Notes: generated by a model from the sequence alone, not told the origin. DNA of 64,000 bases from Syntrophaceae bacterium UBA7520 (GCA_002478265.1 DLNC01000027.1:28570-92569); one strand, 5' to 3'; counted from the first letter of the stretch, positions 54,825 to 64,000 are shown. Program-made: numbers and translations.

Positions 54825-54853
54825 AATATACAACTAAAAACAAGACGGCACAA
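54825..54853 (-). promoter_or_regulatory. Candidate promoter of the GRE/split-barrel operon
   Basis: On the minus strand TTGTGC (54848-54853), 17 bp, TATATT (54825-54830), about 57 bp before the GRE ATG. No -24/-12 element is seen here, unlike the island GRE. Confidence 0.4.
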
Positions 54854-54974
54854 GCCAAAAAGGAATGGCCGATTTTTGCCCGCAAAATATTCGGCTGCCG
54901 ATTAATTCTTTGACGAAAACGGCAGATCATGTTAGGTTGCGCCCCGCGTAAAGCGTTTGGAAAGAGGAAAGATC

Positions 54975-55904
54975 ATGCTTCATTTTTTACCGGATAAAAC
55001 CAAAGGAATAATATCCTCGCTGCTTTTGGGGCTTAATGTTATTTTTTGGGTTACCATTTTATTCATTCTTTCACTGCTCAAGTTTCTGTTACCCGCGCCG
55101 CCTGCGCGCCGCTTCTTTGACCGTGTTTTAACGAAAATCGCCGAAAACTGGATATCCGGCAACAGCGGCTGGATGAAGCTGACGCAAAAAACAAAATGGG
55201 ATGTGCAGGGGCTGGAAAACCTCAGTTACAATAAATGGTATCTTGTCGTGGGCAATCACCAGTCCTGGGCGGATATTTTTGTCATGCAGCATCTGCTGAA
55301 CCGCCGCATTCGTCTGCTGAAATTTTTTCTCAAGCGCCAGCTTATCTGGGTGCCGCTGATAGGTCTTGCCTGGTGGGCGCTGGATTTCCCGTTTTTACGC
55401 CGCTACAGCAAGGAATATTTAAAAAGACATCCTCGTAAAAAAGGCAAAGACCTGGAAACAACGCGCCGCGCCTGTGAAAAATTCGCGCGTATTCCCACCA
55501 GCGTGATGAATTTTCTGGAAGGCACGCGTTTTTCGCTCTGCAAGCACCTGCGGCAGAAATCTCCCTATAGGCATCTGCTGCGTCCGAAAGCGGGCGGTAT
55601 TGCGCTGGCGATGAGCGTGCTCGGGGAAAAATTCCATTCCCTGCTGGATGTCACGATAGTGTATCCCGACGGCGCCCCGACTTTCTGGAGATTTCTCTGC
55701 GGCAGGGTGAAAAAGGTAATTGTGCGTTTTCAGACAATAGAAATTCCCAAACAACTGCTCGGCGGTGATTACGATGGCGATCATGCCTTCCGCGAGATGT
55801 TTCAAAAATGGGTGCACGAACTGTGGCAGGCAAAAGACCGGCAGATTCAGATGCTCCTTGGCGAAGCAGGCGAGTGCTTTTTGACCGAAAGGGCGGCCGC
55901 TTAA
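54975..55904 (+). CDS. Acyltransferase of the PlsC/YihG type
   Basis: 309 residues from ATG 54975, six bases after AGAGGA; a TTG at 54957 is less likely. One membrane helix (LGLNVIFWVTILFILSLL), then NHQSWAD (HX4D), PFLRRYSKEYL and NFLEGTRF as acyltransferase motifs. It resembles the YihG/YihH lysophospholipid acyltransferase group. It ends 4 bp inside the convergent ligase gene's end. Confidence 0.85.
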   Translation: MLHFLPDKTKGIISSLLLGLNVIFWVTILFILSLLKFLLPAPPARRFFDRVLTKIAENWISGNSGWMKLTQKTKWDVQGLENLSYNKWYLVVGNHQSWADIFVMQHLLNRRIRLLKFFLKRQLIWVPLIGLAWWALDFPFLRRYSKEYLKRHPRKKGKDLETTRRACEKFARIPTSVMNFLEGTRFSLCKHLRQKSPYRHLLRPKAGGIALAMSVLGEKFHSLLDVTIVYPDGAPTFWRFLCGRVKKVIVRFQTIEIPKQLLGGDYDGDHAFREMFQKWVHELWQAKDRQIQMLLGEAGECFLTERAAA

Positions 55905-57610
55905 TTTCCCGCGCGCGCCTCAGCGCGCAGCAGTTTCTTATCGATTTTTCCCACGCTGGTCAGGGGCAGCTCCTTCCGGAATTCAATTATTTTAGGAACG
56001 TCATAACGAGAAAGCTTCTGCGCGGCCATTTTTAGTATATCCGCCTTGAGCGCTTCCTCGTCTTGCTGTTCGTAACCGGGGGCGAGCATGATGTATGCTT
56101 TGACCAGTTCGGAACCAGGGCGTTGCGGGTCGGGTATGCCCACCAGCGCGGCGCTTTCGACAGCTGGATGCCTCGTCAGCACGTCTTCCACTTTCTTCGA
56201 GAATACCTTAAAACCGCTCACAATAATCATGTCTTTGCTGCGGTCAACCAGCCTAAGATAGCCTTCTTCATCCTGAATGGCGATGTCGCCGGTATGAAGA
56301 TAGCCGTCTTCATCGATCACATTTTTCGTTTCTTCCGGCTTCTTATAATATCCCACCATCACCTGCGGGCCTTTGACGCAGATTTCTCCCGGCTCGCCGA
56401 CCGGCACCTCCTTGCCGGTGAGCGGATCCACCAGCTTGATTTCCGTGTTGATAATCGGCAGGCCAATGCTGCCGAGCTTTCTTTTTCCTCTAAGCGGATT
56501 CATGGTAATAATCGGCGATGTTTCCGTCATGCCGTAGACTTCCAAAAGCTTTCCCTTCCCCACGATTTTTTCCAGTTCCAGCTGGGATTCTTCTGGGAAG
56601 GGTGCCGCGCCGGAGACGCAATCTTGCAGGCGCGAGTGATCAAGTTTTTTAAATCGCGGATTGGCAATGAGCATCTGAAACAGCGAGGGAACATTGATCA
56701 GGTGCGTGGGTTTAAATTTTTTTATTTCCTTGCAGATATGCCGGGTGTCCCGGGGATTTGGAATGAGCACCTGCGGCCAGCCCAAGTAAATGGCGTTGGC
56801 GGCAAAAAAAGTTCCGGCCAGATGAAAAAAAGGAAATCCGGAAAGCGCCAGGCCGATCCCTTTTTTCCATTCCCCCCATCTTTGCACCATGAAAAGATTG
56901 GCCACACAATTGCGGTGTGAAATCATCGCGCCTTTGGGCAGCCCTGTCGTCCCGCCGGTGTATTGCAGATAGGCGATGTCATCCGGAGTTACTTTTACCG
57001 GCGGCGGATCCGCCGGATATTTTTGGGGAGAAATTGTCTCCTTGAAGGACAGAACATATTTGCCGGCAAGGTCAGTTACTTTGCCCCGGGGGATTTTCTT
57101 GAGAAGTTTCCCCAGCGTGCGCTTGAGGTAAGGCATAAAATCACCCACATTGGCGGCGATGACCAGTTTCAATTCATTTAGTCCTTCCGCGATGTGCACC
57201 AGCCGCCCGGCAAAAATCGCATCCAAAGTCACCAGCGCCCGCGCGTCGGAATCTTTTAGCTGATGCTCCATTTCTTCCGTGGAAAGCAAAGGAGAAACGC
57301 CTGAAGCCACGCATCCCGCCTTCAGTGTGCCCAGCCACGAAATGATGTATTCGGGAATGTTGGGAAGATTTATTCCGACAACATCGCCTTTCTTCAATCC
57401 GTGGGAAAGAAGCATGTTGGCGAAGCGGTTGGCATGCCGTTCCAGTTGGGCGAGCGTCATCTTTGTGCCCATAAAGCTTAAAGCCATCTGGTGCGAATAT
57501 TTTTCAAAGGTATCCTTTATCGCGTCCACATAGCTGATATCCCACCGGCTGGGATCAAGGTCGGTGACGCCGGCATCATAAGAGAGGCGCCAGAATTGGT
57601 TACGGCTCAT
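55901..57610 (-). CDS. fadD: Long-chain fatty acid-CoA ligase (AMP-forming)
   Basis: 569 residues. The AMP-binding signature is YLQYTGGTTGLPKGAMISH; MTETSPIITMNP, GYLHTGDIAIQDEEGYLRLV and the C-terminal SVGKIDKKLLR (catalytic Lys) are present. It activates fatty acids to acyl-CoA via acyl-AMP. In a syntroph this would feed beta-oxidation, but the exact chain length is not visible. The 244 bp to the next gene show nothing else. Confidence 0.92.
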   Translation of the reverse strand: MSRNQFWRLSYDAGVTDLDPSRWDISYVDAIKDTFEKYSHQMALSFMGTKMTLAQLERHANRFANMLLSHGLKKGDVVGINLPNIPEYIISWLGTLKAGCVASGVSPLLSTEEMEHQLKDSDARALVTLDAIFAGRLVHIAEGLNELKLVIAANVGDFMPYLKRTLGKLLKKIPRGKVTDLAGKYVLSFKETISPQKYPADPPPVKVTPDDIAYLQYTGGTTGLPKGAMISHRNCVANLFMVQRWGEWKKGIGLALSGFPFFHLAGTFFAANAIYLGWPQVLIPNPRDTRHICKEIKKFKPTHLINVPSLFQMLIANPRFKKLDHSRLQDCVSGAAPFPEESQLELEKIVGKGKLLEVYGMTETSPIITMNPLRGKRKLGSIGLPIINTEIKLVDPLTGKEVPVGEPGEICVKGPQVMVGYYKKPEETKNVIDEDGYLHTGDIAIQDEEGYLRLVDRSKDMIIVSGFKVFSKKVEDVLTRHPAVESAALVGIPDPQRPGSELVKAYIMLAPGYEQQDEEALKADILKMAAQKLSRYDVPKIIEFRKELPLTSVGKIDKKLLRAEARAGN

Positions 57611-57854
57611 TTTTTACTCCTTTTACTAGAAGGAAAGGATAAAAAAACTAAGCTTTCCAGCATTTTTATAATGATTTACGTATGTGAAAATTTGTATAGC
57701 CAATAAATTTCATAAACTCAACAAGTATTGCAAAGATATTTTGATGTGTTAGAATAAAAATTACCGGAAAATTCACAGTATTATTCGGGATGAAATTTGT
57801 ATTATCGGTGATATCGGAGATGCTTTGCCATACAGATAAATAGGGGAGAGGATT

Positions 57855-59120
57855 TTGCCGGAACACAGCTTTACTCTATTCCACACGGTTGCGCTTTTTG
57901 CCGCTTATTCTTTTTTGGGCTGGTTGATTGAAGTTGTTTACCGTTCGATTAGCCAGCGCAAATTCGTCAATGCCGGCTTTCTTTACGGCCCATTTATTCC
58001 CATTTACGGCATGGGTGCGTTTTGCATCCTGGCGCTTGACTTTTTATTGCGCGACTGGCCGTTTATCGCCAGGACTGTTTTTTTCGGCGTGGCGCTCACT
58101 TTGCTTGAATATATCATCGGTTACCTTACCGAAAAAATATTTGATTTAAGATTGTGGGATTATTCCAAAACCAGGTTTAACCTGCACGGCAGAGTATCTT
58201 TGCCTTTTTCCCTGGGCTGGATGGCGCTGGCGGTGATTTTCCTGGTCTTTATTCACCCCGCGGTTTCCGGTTATTTGTTCAAATACGATTATTCGCAGAT
58301 GCGGTTTTTTGCCGTCGCGTTTCTTGTTTATTTTTTGACGGATTTTATCTTTTCCGTGGTGTCACTGGAGCAGTTCCGCAGGAAAATTGCTTACCTCTAC
58401 GCGGAATATTTTAATCTGGCCAATATCGAGGTGGAAAAGATTTTTGATTCTTTGCGGCGGCTGCGCAGCGCCTTCCCGGATCTCAACCTTTATATCAATG
58501 ATAAGATTGAGAGCAAAATCAAAGGCGGCATCGGCAATTTTTTGAAATCTGTTCAGGATAGAGTATTTCTGGAAATTGACGGGCGCAAGCCTTTCGAAGA
58601 GGAATTTTACGAATCCGTCGCAGATATATACGCGCATGAAGAATTTGAACGTCTCAAAGATTATTTTCATCACAACTCGTCCATTTACGAACATGTCCGG
58701 GAAGTCGCTTATCTTTCCTATCGGCTATGCAAATATTTAAAGCTTGATTACCGCTCCGCCGCGCGCGGCGCGCTGCTGCATGATTACTTTTTCTACGACT
58801 GGCGCAATCATGACGAGCCCCACCTTCACCGGAATAAAAATCACGGGATTGAGCATCCGAAAATCGCTTTAGCCAACGCGAAAAAATCATTCGCGCTCAA
58901 CAAAGTTGAAGAAGATATTATAAGAAAGCACATGTGGCCGCTCACGCCCGTGCCGCCGCGTTATAAAGAAGCGTTTATCGTATCCTTTGTGGATAAATAT
59001 CTTGCTTCCAGAGAATTTCTCGATGAGTTCAAAAAAAGAATCAATAAGAAACTGCCCAAAAAAATCAAGCCACGCCGTAAGCAGCGGCGCCGCAAATCAA
59101 ATGCCCAGCCAACGCACTAG
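57855..59120 (+). CDS. CmpB-like (PF06541-type) membrane domain fused to an HD domain
   Basis: 421 residues from a TTG with GGGAGA before it. Residues 1-170 are membrane helices with LGWLIEVVYRSISQRKFVNA and GFLYGPFIPIYG, the pattern of the putative ABC-transporter type IV family. Residues about 255-385 carry an HD pattern (EHVREVAYLSYRLCKYLKL; LLHDYFFYDW with His309/Asp310; NHGIEHPKIA), resembling phosphohydrolases. The tail is strongly basic (KKIKPRRKQRRRKS). The substrate is unknown. Its end overlaps feoB by 24 bp, convergently. Confidence 0.82.
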   Translation: MPEHSFTLFHTVALFAAYSFLGWLIEVVYRSISQRKFVNAGFLYGPFIPIYGMGAFCILALDFLLRDWPFIARTVFFGVALTLLEYIIGYLTEKIFDLRLWDYSKTRFNLHGRVSLPFSLGWMALAVIFLVFIHPAVSGYLFKYDYSQMRFFAVAFLVYFLTDFIFSVVSLEQFRRKIAYLYAEYFNLANIEVEKIFDSLRRLRSAFPDLNLYINDKIESKIKGGIGNFLKSVQDRVFLEIDGRKPFEEEFYESVADIYAHEEFERLKDYFHHNSSIYEHVREVAYLSYRLCKYLKLDYRSAARGALLHDYFFYDWRNHDEPHLHRNKNHGIEHPKIALANAKKSFALNKVEEDIIRKHMWPLTPVPPRYKEAFIVSFVDKYLASREFLDEFKKRINKKLPKKIKPRRKQRRRKSNAQPTH

Positions 59121-61334
59121 CTGATACGCCGCCATACCGCCCAGATAAGAAACAATCAGCGTCGTAAGCACGGCGGAAATGAACCATTTGTTATCGTTCA
59201 TTTCGGTGCGCAAAACCGCGATGGTGGCGGCGCAGGGAATAAAAAGCATCATGACCACCAGAAAAGCGGCGGCGGAGGCATGGCTCATGATGCCGGGGAG
59301 AATCGCCGTCAGCCTGTCTTCGCCCACAGAATAAAGGACGCCGAGCGTGGCGACCACATTTTCCTTGGCGACCAGTCCGGTGATTAAGGCGGTAATCATT
59401 TTCCAATCCAACCCCAGCGGCGCGCCCAGCGGCGCGATAGCGCGGCCAAAGAAAGCAAGCCAGCTTTCTTCCACCTCGCCTGCGGGCAGATAAGACAAAA
59501 GCCAGATGACAATGGAGACAGCCAGAATAATCGTGCCCGCTTTACGGATGAACGCCAGCAGTCTCGACCATATTACCATCAATATCGTGCGCAGATCAGG
59601 CCGGTGATAAATCGGCAGTTCCATGATGAAGGGCGCGTCCTGTCGACGGAGAATTTTGTTGACAAAAATTCCGGCCAGTCCCAGCACGGCGATATTGAGC
59701 GCCAGAATACTCCAGGAAACATAAGCCGCTTTCGTCCCGAAAATCGCCGCAGAAACAAGCGTCAAAACAGCCAGACGCGCGGTGCAGGGCACAAAGGGAA
59801 TCAAAAATAAAGTAATGAGCCTTGCTTTTCTTGTTTCAATTATCCTCGCGCCCAGAACCGCCGGCACGTTACAGCCGAAGCCCAGACACATGGGAATAAA
59901 ACTTTTGCCGTGCAGGCCGACCAGATGCATGATGCGATCCATGACGAAAGCCGCGCGCGCCATATAGCCCACGTCTTCCAGAAAAGCCATGATAGCAAAG
60001 AAAATAAGCAGAATCGGAAAAAATGTGAGAACAGATCCCACGCCGCCGATTATGCCGTCGATGATTAATCCCTGCGACCATGTCGGCACTCCGGCCAAGG
60101 CCGGCGCGAGCCACCGGCTTAAAGTTGCAATGCCTTCCGCCATCCAGTTTTGCAGCGGTACGCCCACGCTATAGGTCAGAAAGAAAACCGCCGCCATGAC
60201 CGCCAGCAGTATGGGGATGCCGAAAATCGGACGGGTCAGGACATGATCGATGCGGTCGGTCAGCACCACCTCGCCCATCTTAAAGCGTGAAACAGCCGCG
60301 CGGGTGATTTTTTCTATCCAGTCGTAGCGGCCGTTGACCACCGCGTGCAGCGCGTCTTCGTGCTTAATCAGAATGTTCTGGATCTTTTCCCAGGCCGGTT
60401 TATCAAGTGCCGCCTCCACCATGGACGAAACTTCCGGATCGCCCTCCATTAGTTTCACCGTTACCCATTCGGGGGCGTAAGGCTCTTTTATGTGCGGGGA
60501 AATTTGCGCGATGATGTCGCGGTAAATATGCTCGTGATCAACGGATACCGCCGGCAGGCACGGCGGCGCTTTTTTTGTGTCCAGCCCCTGGGAGGTGATT
60601 TGTTCCACCAGCTCCCTGATGCCGGTATTGCGCCGGGCGACCATGGGAATTACCGGCAGGCGTAAAGCTTCGCGTAGCGCCGATATGTCTATTTGCGTGC
60701 CTTGATCGGAGGCGACGTCCATCATGTTGATGGCAACAATCACCGGACGGCCCAGCAGTAAAATCTCGGCCAGAAGATAAAAACTGCGTTCGAGCGCCGC
60801 CGCGTTCAAAACCAGGACAACCACATCCGGTTTTTCCCTGATGATGAAATCGCGGGTGATTCTTTCCTCATCGGAAAAAGCAGTCAGGCTGTAGGTTCCC
60901 GGCAGGTCGACAATGCGCAAAAGCATTTTGTCGGCGCGGTGGACGCCTTCTTTTTTCTCCACTGTTTTTCCCGGCCAGTTTCCCACATGCTGCGAAAGGC
61001 CGGTAAGAATATTGAAGATGGTGGATTTCCCGACATTCGGCTGGCCGACCAGCGCCACGGAAATTTCTTTTTCCACCGGCAGCTCACAGATGGGCTCCGA
61101 CGGATCAACTTTTAAAACCGTTATTTTGGATGCCTCGCCGCGCCCGAGCGCGATTCTGGTGTCCGCTACAAGCACGACGATCAAGCCGCCGCTTACCTGC
61201 GCGATGCGGAAGCGCGCGCCCGCGGCAAGACCCATGCCGGCCAGGCGGCTGGTCAGAGCCGCGCCGCCGGCTATGGAATGGATAATACCCTGATCTCCTT
61301 CGCGCAGTTCGGTTATGGTAACCGGTTTACCCAT
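59097..61334 (-). CDS. feoB: Fused FeoA-FeoB ferrous iron transporter
   Basis: 745 residues from ATG 61334, with GGGGA before it; a TTG at 61349 is possible. Residues 1-75 form a FeoA SH3-like domain (ITELREGDQGIIHSIAGG). The G-protein domain has GQPNVGKST, NWPGKTVEKKEG, DLPGTYSL and NMMD; the membrane part has two Gate motifs (RIMHLVGLHGKSFIPMCLGF; FVPCTARLAVL). It imports Fe2+ for iron-sulfur and other enzymes, including GRE activases. Confidence 0.95.
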   Translation of the reverse strand: MGKPVTITELREGDQGIIHSIAGGAALTSRLAGMGLAAGARFRIAQVSGGLIVVLVADTRIALGRGEASKITVLKVDPSEPICELPVEKEISVALVGQPNVGKSTIFNILTGLSQHVGNWPGKTVEKKEGVHRADKMLLRIVDLPGTYSLTAFSDEERITRDFIIREKPDVVVLVLNAAALERSFYLLAEILLLGRPVIVAINMMDVASDQGTQIDISALREALRLPVIPMVARRNTGIRELVEQITSQGLDTKKAPPCLPAVSVDHEHIYRDIIAQISPHIKEPYAPEWVTVKLMEGDPEVSSMVEAALDKPAWEKIQNILIKHEDALHAVVNGRYDWIEKITRAAVSRFKMGEVVLTDRIDHVLTRPIFGIPILLAVMAAVFFLTYSVGVPLQNWMAEGIATLSRWLAPALAGVPTWSQGLIIDGIIGGVGSVLTFFPILLIFFAIMAFLEDVGYMARAAFVMDRIMHLVGLHGKSFIPMCLGFGCNVPAVLGARIIETRKARLITLFLIPFVPCTARLAVLTLVSAAIFGTKAAYVSWSILALNIAVLGLAGIFVNKILRRQDAPFIMELPIYHRPDLRTILMVIWSRLLAFIRKAGTIILAVSIVIWLLSYLPAGEVEESWLAFFGRAIAPLGAPLGLDWKMITALITGLVAKENVVATLGVLYSVGEDRLTAILPGIMSHASAAAFLVVMMLFIPCAATIAVLRTEMNDNKWFISAVLTTLIVSYLGGMAAYQLVRWLGI

Positions 61335-61349
61335 GAATAAATTCCCCAA

Positions 61350-62210
61350 TTAAGCCTTGCGGCTGACGCGGTATTTTTTTAAAAGCTTCTCCGGACTGTA
61401 AGACATTTTTGTCCGGCGAAGATTTTTATTGCCCATGTCTTCTTCCAGGTTCAGATATTTATATTCGGCCATTAGCTTTTTTGCCGTGTCGTTGAACATG
61501 AATTCATAAATACCGTGATACTTTGTGGACGCTTTGGCAAAATGCAGCACAAAAGTATCTGTGTTCAGCGGCTCACCGATGATAAATCCCGCCGGTTTGT
61601 CTTCTATGTAATATATTGTGCCCCACAGCGCAAGCTCGGAAAATTTATTGAGCGCTTCTTCGCACTGGGCAAAGTCGGTTTTTTCGCGCGCTGTCATTGA
61701 TTCATCCTGCCAGTGCTGTAGAATCCGCAGCCCATCGTAATGATTATCCGCGCAGAGAGGGCGGCCCTGCGGTTCATACAAAGAAAAAAACTGGTTGAGA
61801 TGGTTGCGGTGGCGCGAGAACTTTCTTCCCTTGAGCGCGGCCATGCTCTCGGCGAGGTAGATGTAGTCCGATTCATCATCATCGCTTGTGACGATAAATT
61901 TGTCCGGCGGGAAAAAAGAAAGCCATTCTTCTGGAATGGGGAAAAAAAAGCCGTATTTGCTTAGCACTTCTTCGAATATTTGCATGTCGCAGGAACGCAA
62001 ATCATTGAGCGGCATGACGTAGGGCTGCCCCCGCTTGTTGCTGCCGCAGATGAACAGGCCGCAATCGGTCTGCAGAAATTTATAGCGGCTGATAGCGCGA
62101 AACAGGTAAATATTGGCAAAAGTATAATCAGATATCGGCAGATCCAGAATTTTAAATCTTTCCCTGATAAGATCGCGGTGCTGAAAATCAACCGTTTCTA
62201 ATTTTTCCAT
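61350..62210 (-). CDS. DUF2156/LPG-synthase C-terminal-like protein
   Basis: 286 residues. It shows two acetyltransferase-like halves: SDYTFANIYLFRAISRYKFL with FFPIPEEW, and KGRKFSRHRNHLNQFFSLYE with IEDKPAGFIIGEPLNTDTFVLH and EDMGNKNLRRTK. This matches the family of the MprF/LPG synthase catalytic domain, which uses aminoacyl-tRNA, but without the membrane flippase part. The function here is not known. It lies directly before feoB. Confidence 0.8.
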   Translation of the reverse strand: MEKLETVDFQHRDLIRERFKILDLPISDYTFANIYLFRAISRYKFLQTDCGLFICGSNKRGQPYVMPLNDLRSCDMQIFEEVLSKYGFFFPIPEEWLSFFPPDKFIVTSDDDESDYIYLAESMAALKGRKFSRHRNHLNQFFSLYEPQGRPLCADNHYDGLRILQHWQDESMTAREKTDFAQCEEALNKFSELALWGTIYYIEDKPAGFIIGEPLNTDTFVLHFAKASTKYHGIYEFMFNDTAKKLMAEYKYLNLEEDMGNKNLRRTKMSYSPEKLLKKYRVSRKA

Positions 62211-62232
62211 AAATTTATCTTTCCTGGCGTCA

Positions 62233-62919
62233 TTAAAATAAGGAATCTTCCGAGCGTTTTCTGAGGTTGCGTTGACGCATTTTATAATCGGGCATGGCCT
62301 CTGCCACCAGTTTCCAGAAACGTCGGGAGTGGCTTTTTTCCTTTATGTGCATCAGTTCATGCACAATCACATAATCGATTACGTCGGGCGGCATCATCAT
62401 CAGGCGAAAACTGAACGCCAGTTTGTTCTCCGGCGAGCAGGAGCCCCAACGCTGCCGCGCGGAAGATATCCGCACGCCCCGCGGGTTTATGTTCATCTTG
62501 CGGGAAAAAAAGTCGACACGCGCGCCGATATGCTCGGCCGCCTTTAGTTTATACCAGGCGACAAACAGATTTTTCTTTGCTTCAATATCTTCCGGTGAAT
62601 TAAGATAGAAGCGGCGTTTCCACAATAAAAGCCCTGGTTTTTCCTGCGGCTCGCAAAAAACCTCCAGCAGATAGCTTTCGCCCAGATAAGGGAATCTTTC
62701 TCCGGTGACAAATTCTTTTTTCCTGCGCGCAAGACGCGCGCGGGCCTGCTTTTTTATTGCTTTTTCTATCCAGTCCTGCTTTTCTTGAATAAAGCTGTTT
62801 ATCTCGCGCACGGGCGTGAAATAAGGCGCGGCGACGATTATTTCATTGGCTTCGCTGATGTTTAAAGAAATGGTTTTTCTTCTTTTCCTGCTGCGCCGGA
62901 GTGTGTAGTTAATCTTCAT
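62233..62919 (-). CDS. YgjP-like zinc metallopeptidase (DUF45)
   Basis: 228 residues from ATG 62919 (MKINYTLRRSRKRRK). The HExxH motif is VIVHELMHIKEKSHSRRFW, and the family stretch RQRWGSCSPENKLAFSFRLM precedes it. Upstream in frame lies a palindromic repeat that encodes a spurious WMPACAGMTT extension, so the shorter start is used. The family is cytoplasmic or membrane linked with no firm substrate. Confidence 0.88.
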   Translation of the reverse strand: MKINYTLRRSRKRRKTISLNISEANEIIVAAPYFTPVREINSFIQEKQDWIEKAIKKQARARLARRKKEFVTGERFPYLGESYLLEVFCEPQEKPGLLLWKRRFYLNSPEDIEAKKNLFVAWYKLKAAEHIGARVDFFSRKMNINPRGVRISSARQRWGSCSPENKLAFSFRLMMMPPDVIDYVIVHELMHIKEKSHSRRFWKLVAEAMPDYKMRQRNLRKRSEDSLF

Positions 62920-62944
62920 GTATAATGAGCTACTTTCGGTTGTC

Positions 62945-62964
62945 ATGCCGGCGCAGGCCGGCAT
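62945..62964. repeat. REP-like palindrome
   Basis: ATGCCGGC, a GCAG loop, then GCCGGCAT: an 8-bp perfect stem of the widespread type that translates as MPACAGMT. It lies between the YgjP-like and cupin genes. Confidence 0.7.
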
Positions 62965-63105
62965 CCAGATAGATAAAACAATATATCCTTTCTTATTATT
63001 GATTTTCAATTATCATAAAACATAGCCTAAAGCGAGCATGTAAAGCGCCCAATATCGCCTTTTCATTGACTAAATTTTATGTTACTTAAATTTCCGGTGA
63101 AGGCG

Positions 63106-63450
63106 ATGCAAGAAGACAACAAGCGTCCCTGGGGATATTACGAAGTCTTGTCCGACGCGCCGGATCACAAGGTGAAAAGAATTGTTGTGAATCCCGGCGG
63201 TATTCTGAGCCTCCAGCGCCACAAAAAGCGCGCGGAGCACTGGTTTATTGTCTCCGGCAATGGCATGGTGACACTGGAGAAAAAGAAACATTTAGTAAAG
63301 CCCGGCAGTGTTATTGATATACCAGCGGGCGCGGCGCACCGCATGGAAAACACATCTTCCAAAGAGTTGGTGCTTATCGAAATCCAGACCGGCACATATT
63401 TCGGCGAGGATGATATTGAACGGTTGGAAGATAAGTATGGGAGGGTATAG
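63106..63450 (+). CDS. Mannose-6-phosphate isomerase-type cupin
   Basis: 114 residues from ATG 63106; ATG 63079 would add nine. RPWGYYEVLSDAPDHKVKRI, then LSLQRHKKRAEHWFIVSGNG and DIPAGAAHRMENTSSKELVL match the C-terminal cupin of bifunctional ManC/AlgA. The metal-site His residues are in QRHKKRAEHW. Such stand-alone domains isomerise mannose-6-phosphate or have lost activity. It lies alone in this stretch. Confidence 0.85.
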   Translation: MQEDNKRPWGYYEVLSDAPDHKVKRIVVNPGGILSLQRHKKRAEHWFIVSGNGMVTLEKKKHLVKPGSVIDIPAGAAHRMENTSSKELVLIEIQTGTYFGEDDIERLEDKYGRV

Positions 63451-63831
63451 GGATCAAGGCCAAAGGTCTAAGACTAAGGGCTGAAGCGTAAAAGAGCAAA
63501 AACAAAAATAAAAACACACAGTAACTATCTATCTTTATTTATTTTTCATTCATTGTTATTAAGAATAGTGGTGCTTTAATTGCGGGTATTTCTATGTCTA
63601 TAAAGACCCTTTGTCCATACCTGTACTTTTAGACAGTTGTTTTCGTGCATAAAAAATATAAAAATTATACAAACTTTTTTAATTATAAAAATGGTAAAAA
63701 ATTGTTTAGGAAATATGATTGATTTTCATTTTTGGCCAATGAATTGTTTAATTTTTGAACAGGGAAATAATTCATAAAGTTTGTTCCAGTTCAGACTAAA
63801 CAGATAATATATTTTTATAGGAGGAGGCAAA
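63451..63831. other. AT-rich intergenic stretch
   Basis: About 380 bp, mostly A/T, with no open frame, RNA fold or repeat that I can support beyond the GGAGGAGG ribosome site near its end. Confidence 0.6.
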
Positions 63832-63987
63832 ATGAAGAACATTATTATTTTTGTATCAGTACTAATTCTGTGCGGTTGTGCAAGTTCAACGGTTATTAAA
63901 ACTATACCGGATGGAGTAAGGGTCAAACAAGGTAACGAGCTAATAGGAATTACACCTTATGAACATTGGGACAGAGAAGAGCTATAG
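63832..63987 (+). CDS. Small PEGA-like lipoprotein
   Basis: 51 residues read directly from the sequence, with a strong GGAGGAGG ribosome site. The signal peptide ends in lipobox LCGC (Cys16). The mature part has IPDGVRVKQGNELIGITPYE, which fits the PEGA pattern (P-G-V-x-V ... G-x-TP). Only about half of a PEGA domain is present, so it may be truncated or complete at this size. The stop is 13 bases before the window end. Confidence 0.6.
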   Translation: MKNIIIFVSVLILCGCASSTVIKTIPDGVRVKQGNELIGITPYEHWDREEL

Positions 63988-64000
63988 TCAATAGTTGTGT

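Noticed and set aside
62920..63009. N-terminal extension of the YgjP-like protein with WMPACAGMTT
   Set aside because: This is translation of a REP-like palindrome, a known artefact, and not part of the protein.

Overview
This is a 64 kb chromosomal stretch that most resembles a strictly anaerobic deltaproteobacterium (Desulfobacterota), probably near Syntrophus/Smithella. Supporting this are an F-type ATP synthase operon with paired b and b' subunits but no a or c genes, a selenium-use locus with tRNA-Sec, two glycyl radical enzyme (GRE) systems, FeoAB, an HD-GYP protein and acyl-CoA ligases of two kinds. The lineage is inferred from gene content and style, not from a marker-gene comparison.

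Layout. 1-0.5 kb: start of an ADP-forming acyl-CoA synthetase. 0.6-6.5 kb: atpF'-F-H-A-G-D-C, with a candidate promoter and a terminator-like leader hairpin. 6.9-12.8 kb: rod-shape cluster (bactofilin, rodA, mrdA, mreD, mreC, mreB). 13-16.5 kb: periplasmic PPIase, tRNA-Ala, tRNA-Leu, and an HD-GYP protein whose membrane anchor sits in another frame across an 8-T tract. 16.7-20.7 kb: LysR regulator and selenium locus (yedE, tRNA-Sec, DUF3343, kinase-like, TusA-like). 20.7-32.5 kb: accessory and housekeeping genes, including Nudix, LemA, B12-type radical SAM, methyltransferase, Tat-exported nitroreductase-like protein, sulfatase with a membrane partner, YihY fused to a cNMP-binding domain, and an orphan peptide-binding lipoprotein. 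32.5-42.1 kb: conserved minus-strand block (M17-N-like, nusB, ribH, ribBA, ribE, nrdR, dCMP deaminase, glyA, fabF, acpP, rpmF, yceD), then divergent gltX and tRNA-Glu.

42.2-49.3 kb is the most notable part. The 3' 38 bp of tRNA-Glu recur, with one mismatch and followed by CCA, about 7 kb downstream. The segment between them is therefore a genomic island inserted at the tRNA. It carries no visible integrase. It contains only a sigma-54 activator with a TPR/GAF sensor region, two palindromic boxes placed like an enhancer, a good -24/-12 promoter, a GRE of unidentified substrate, and its radical-SAM activase: a self-contained inducible catabolic module.

49.4-64 kb: plsC with a consensus promoter, a second unrelated GRE operon (GRE, activase, split-barrel flavoprotein-like), an acyltransferase, a fadD-type ligase, a CmpB-HD fusion, FeoAB, an LPG-synthase-C-like protein, a YgjP-like metallopeptidase, a cupin and a tiny PEGA-like lipoprotein.
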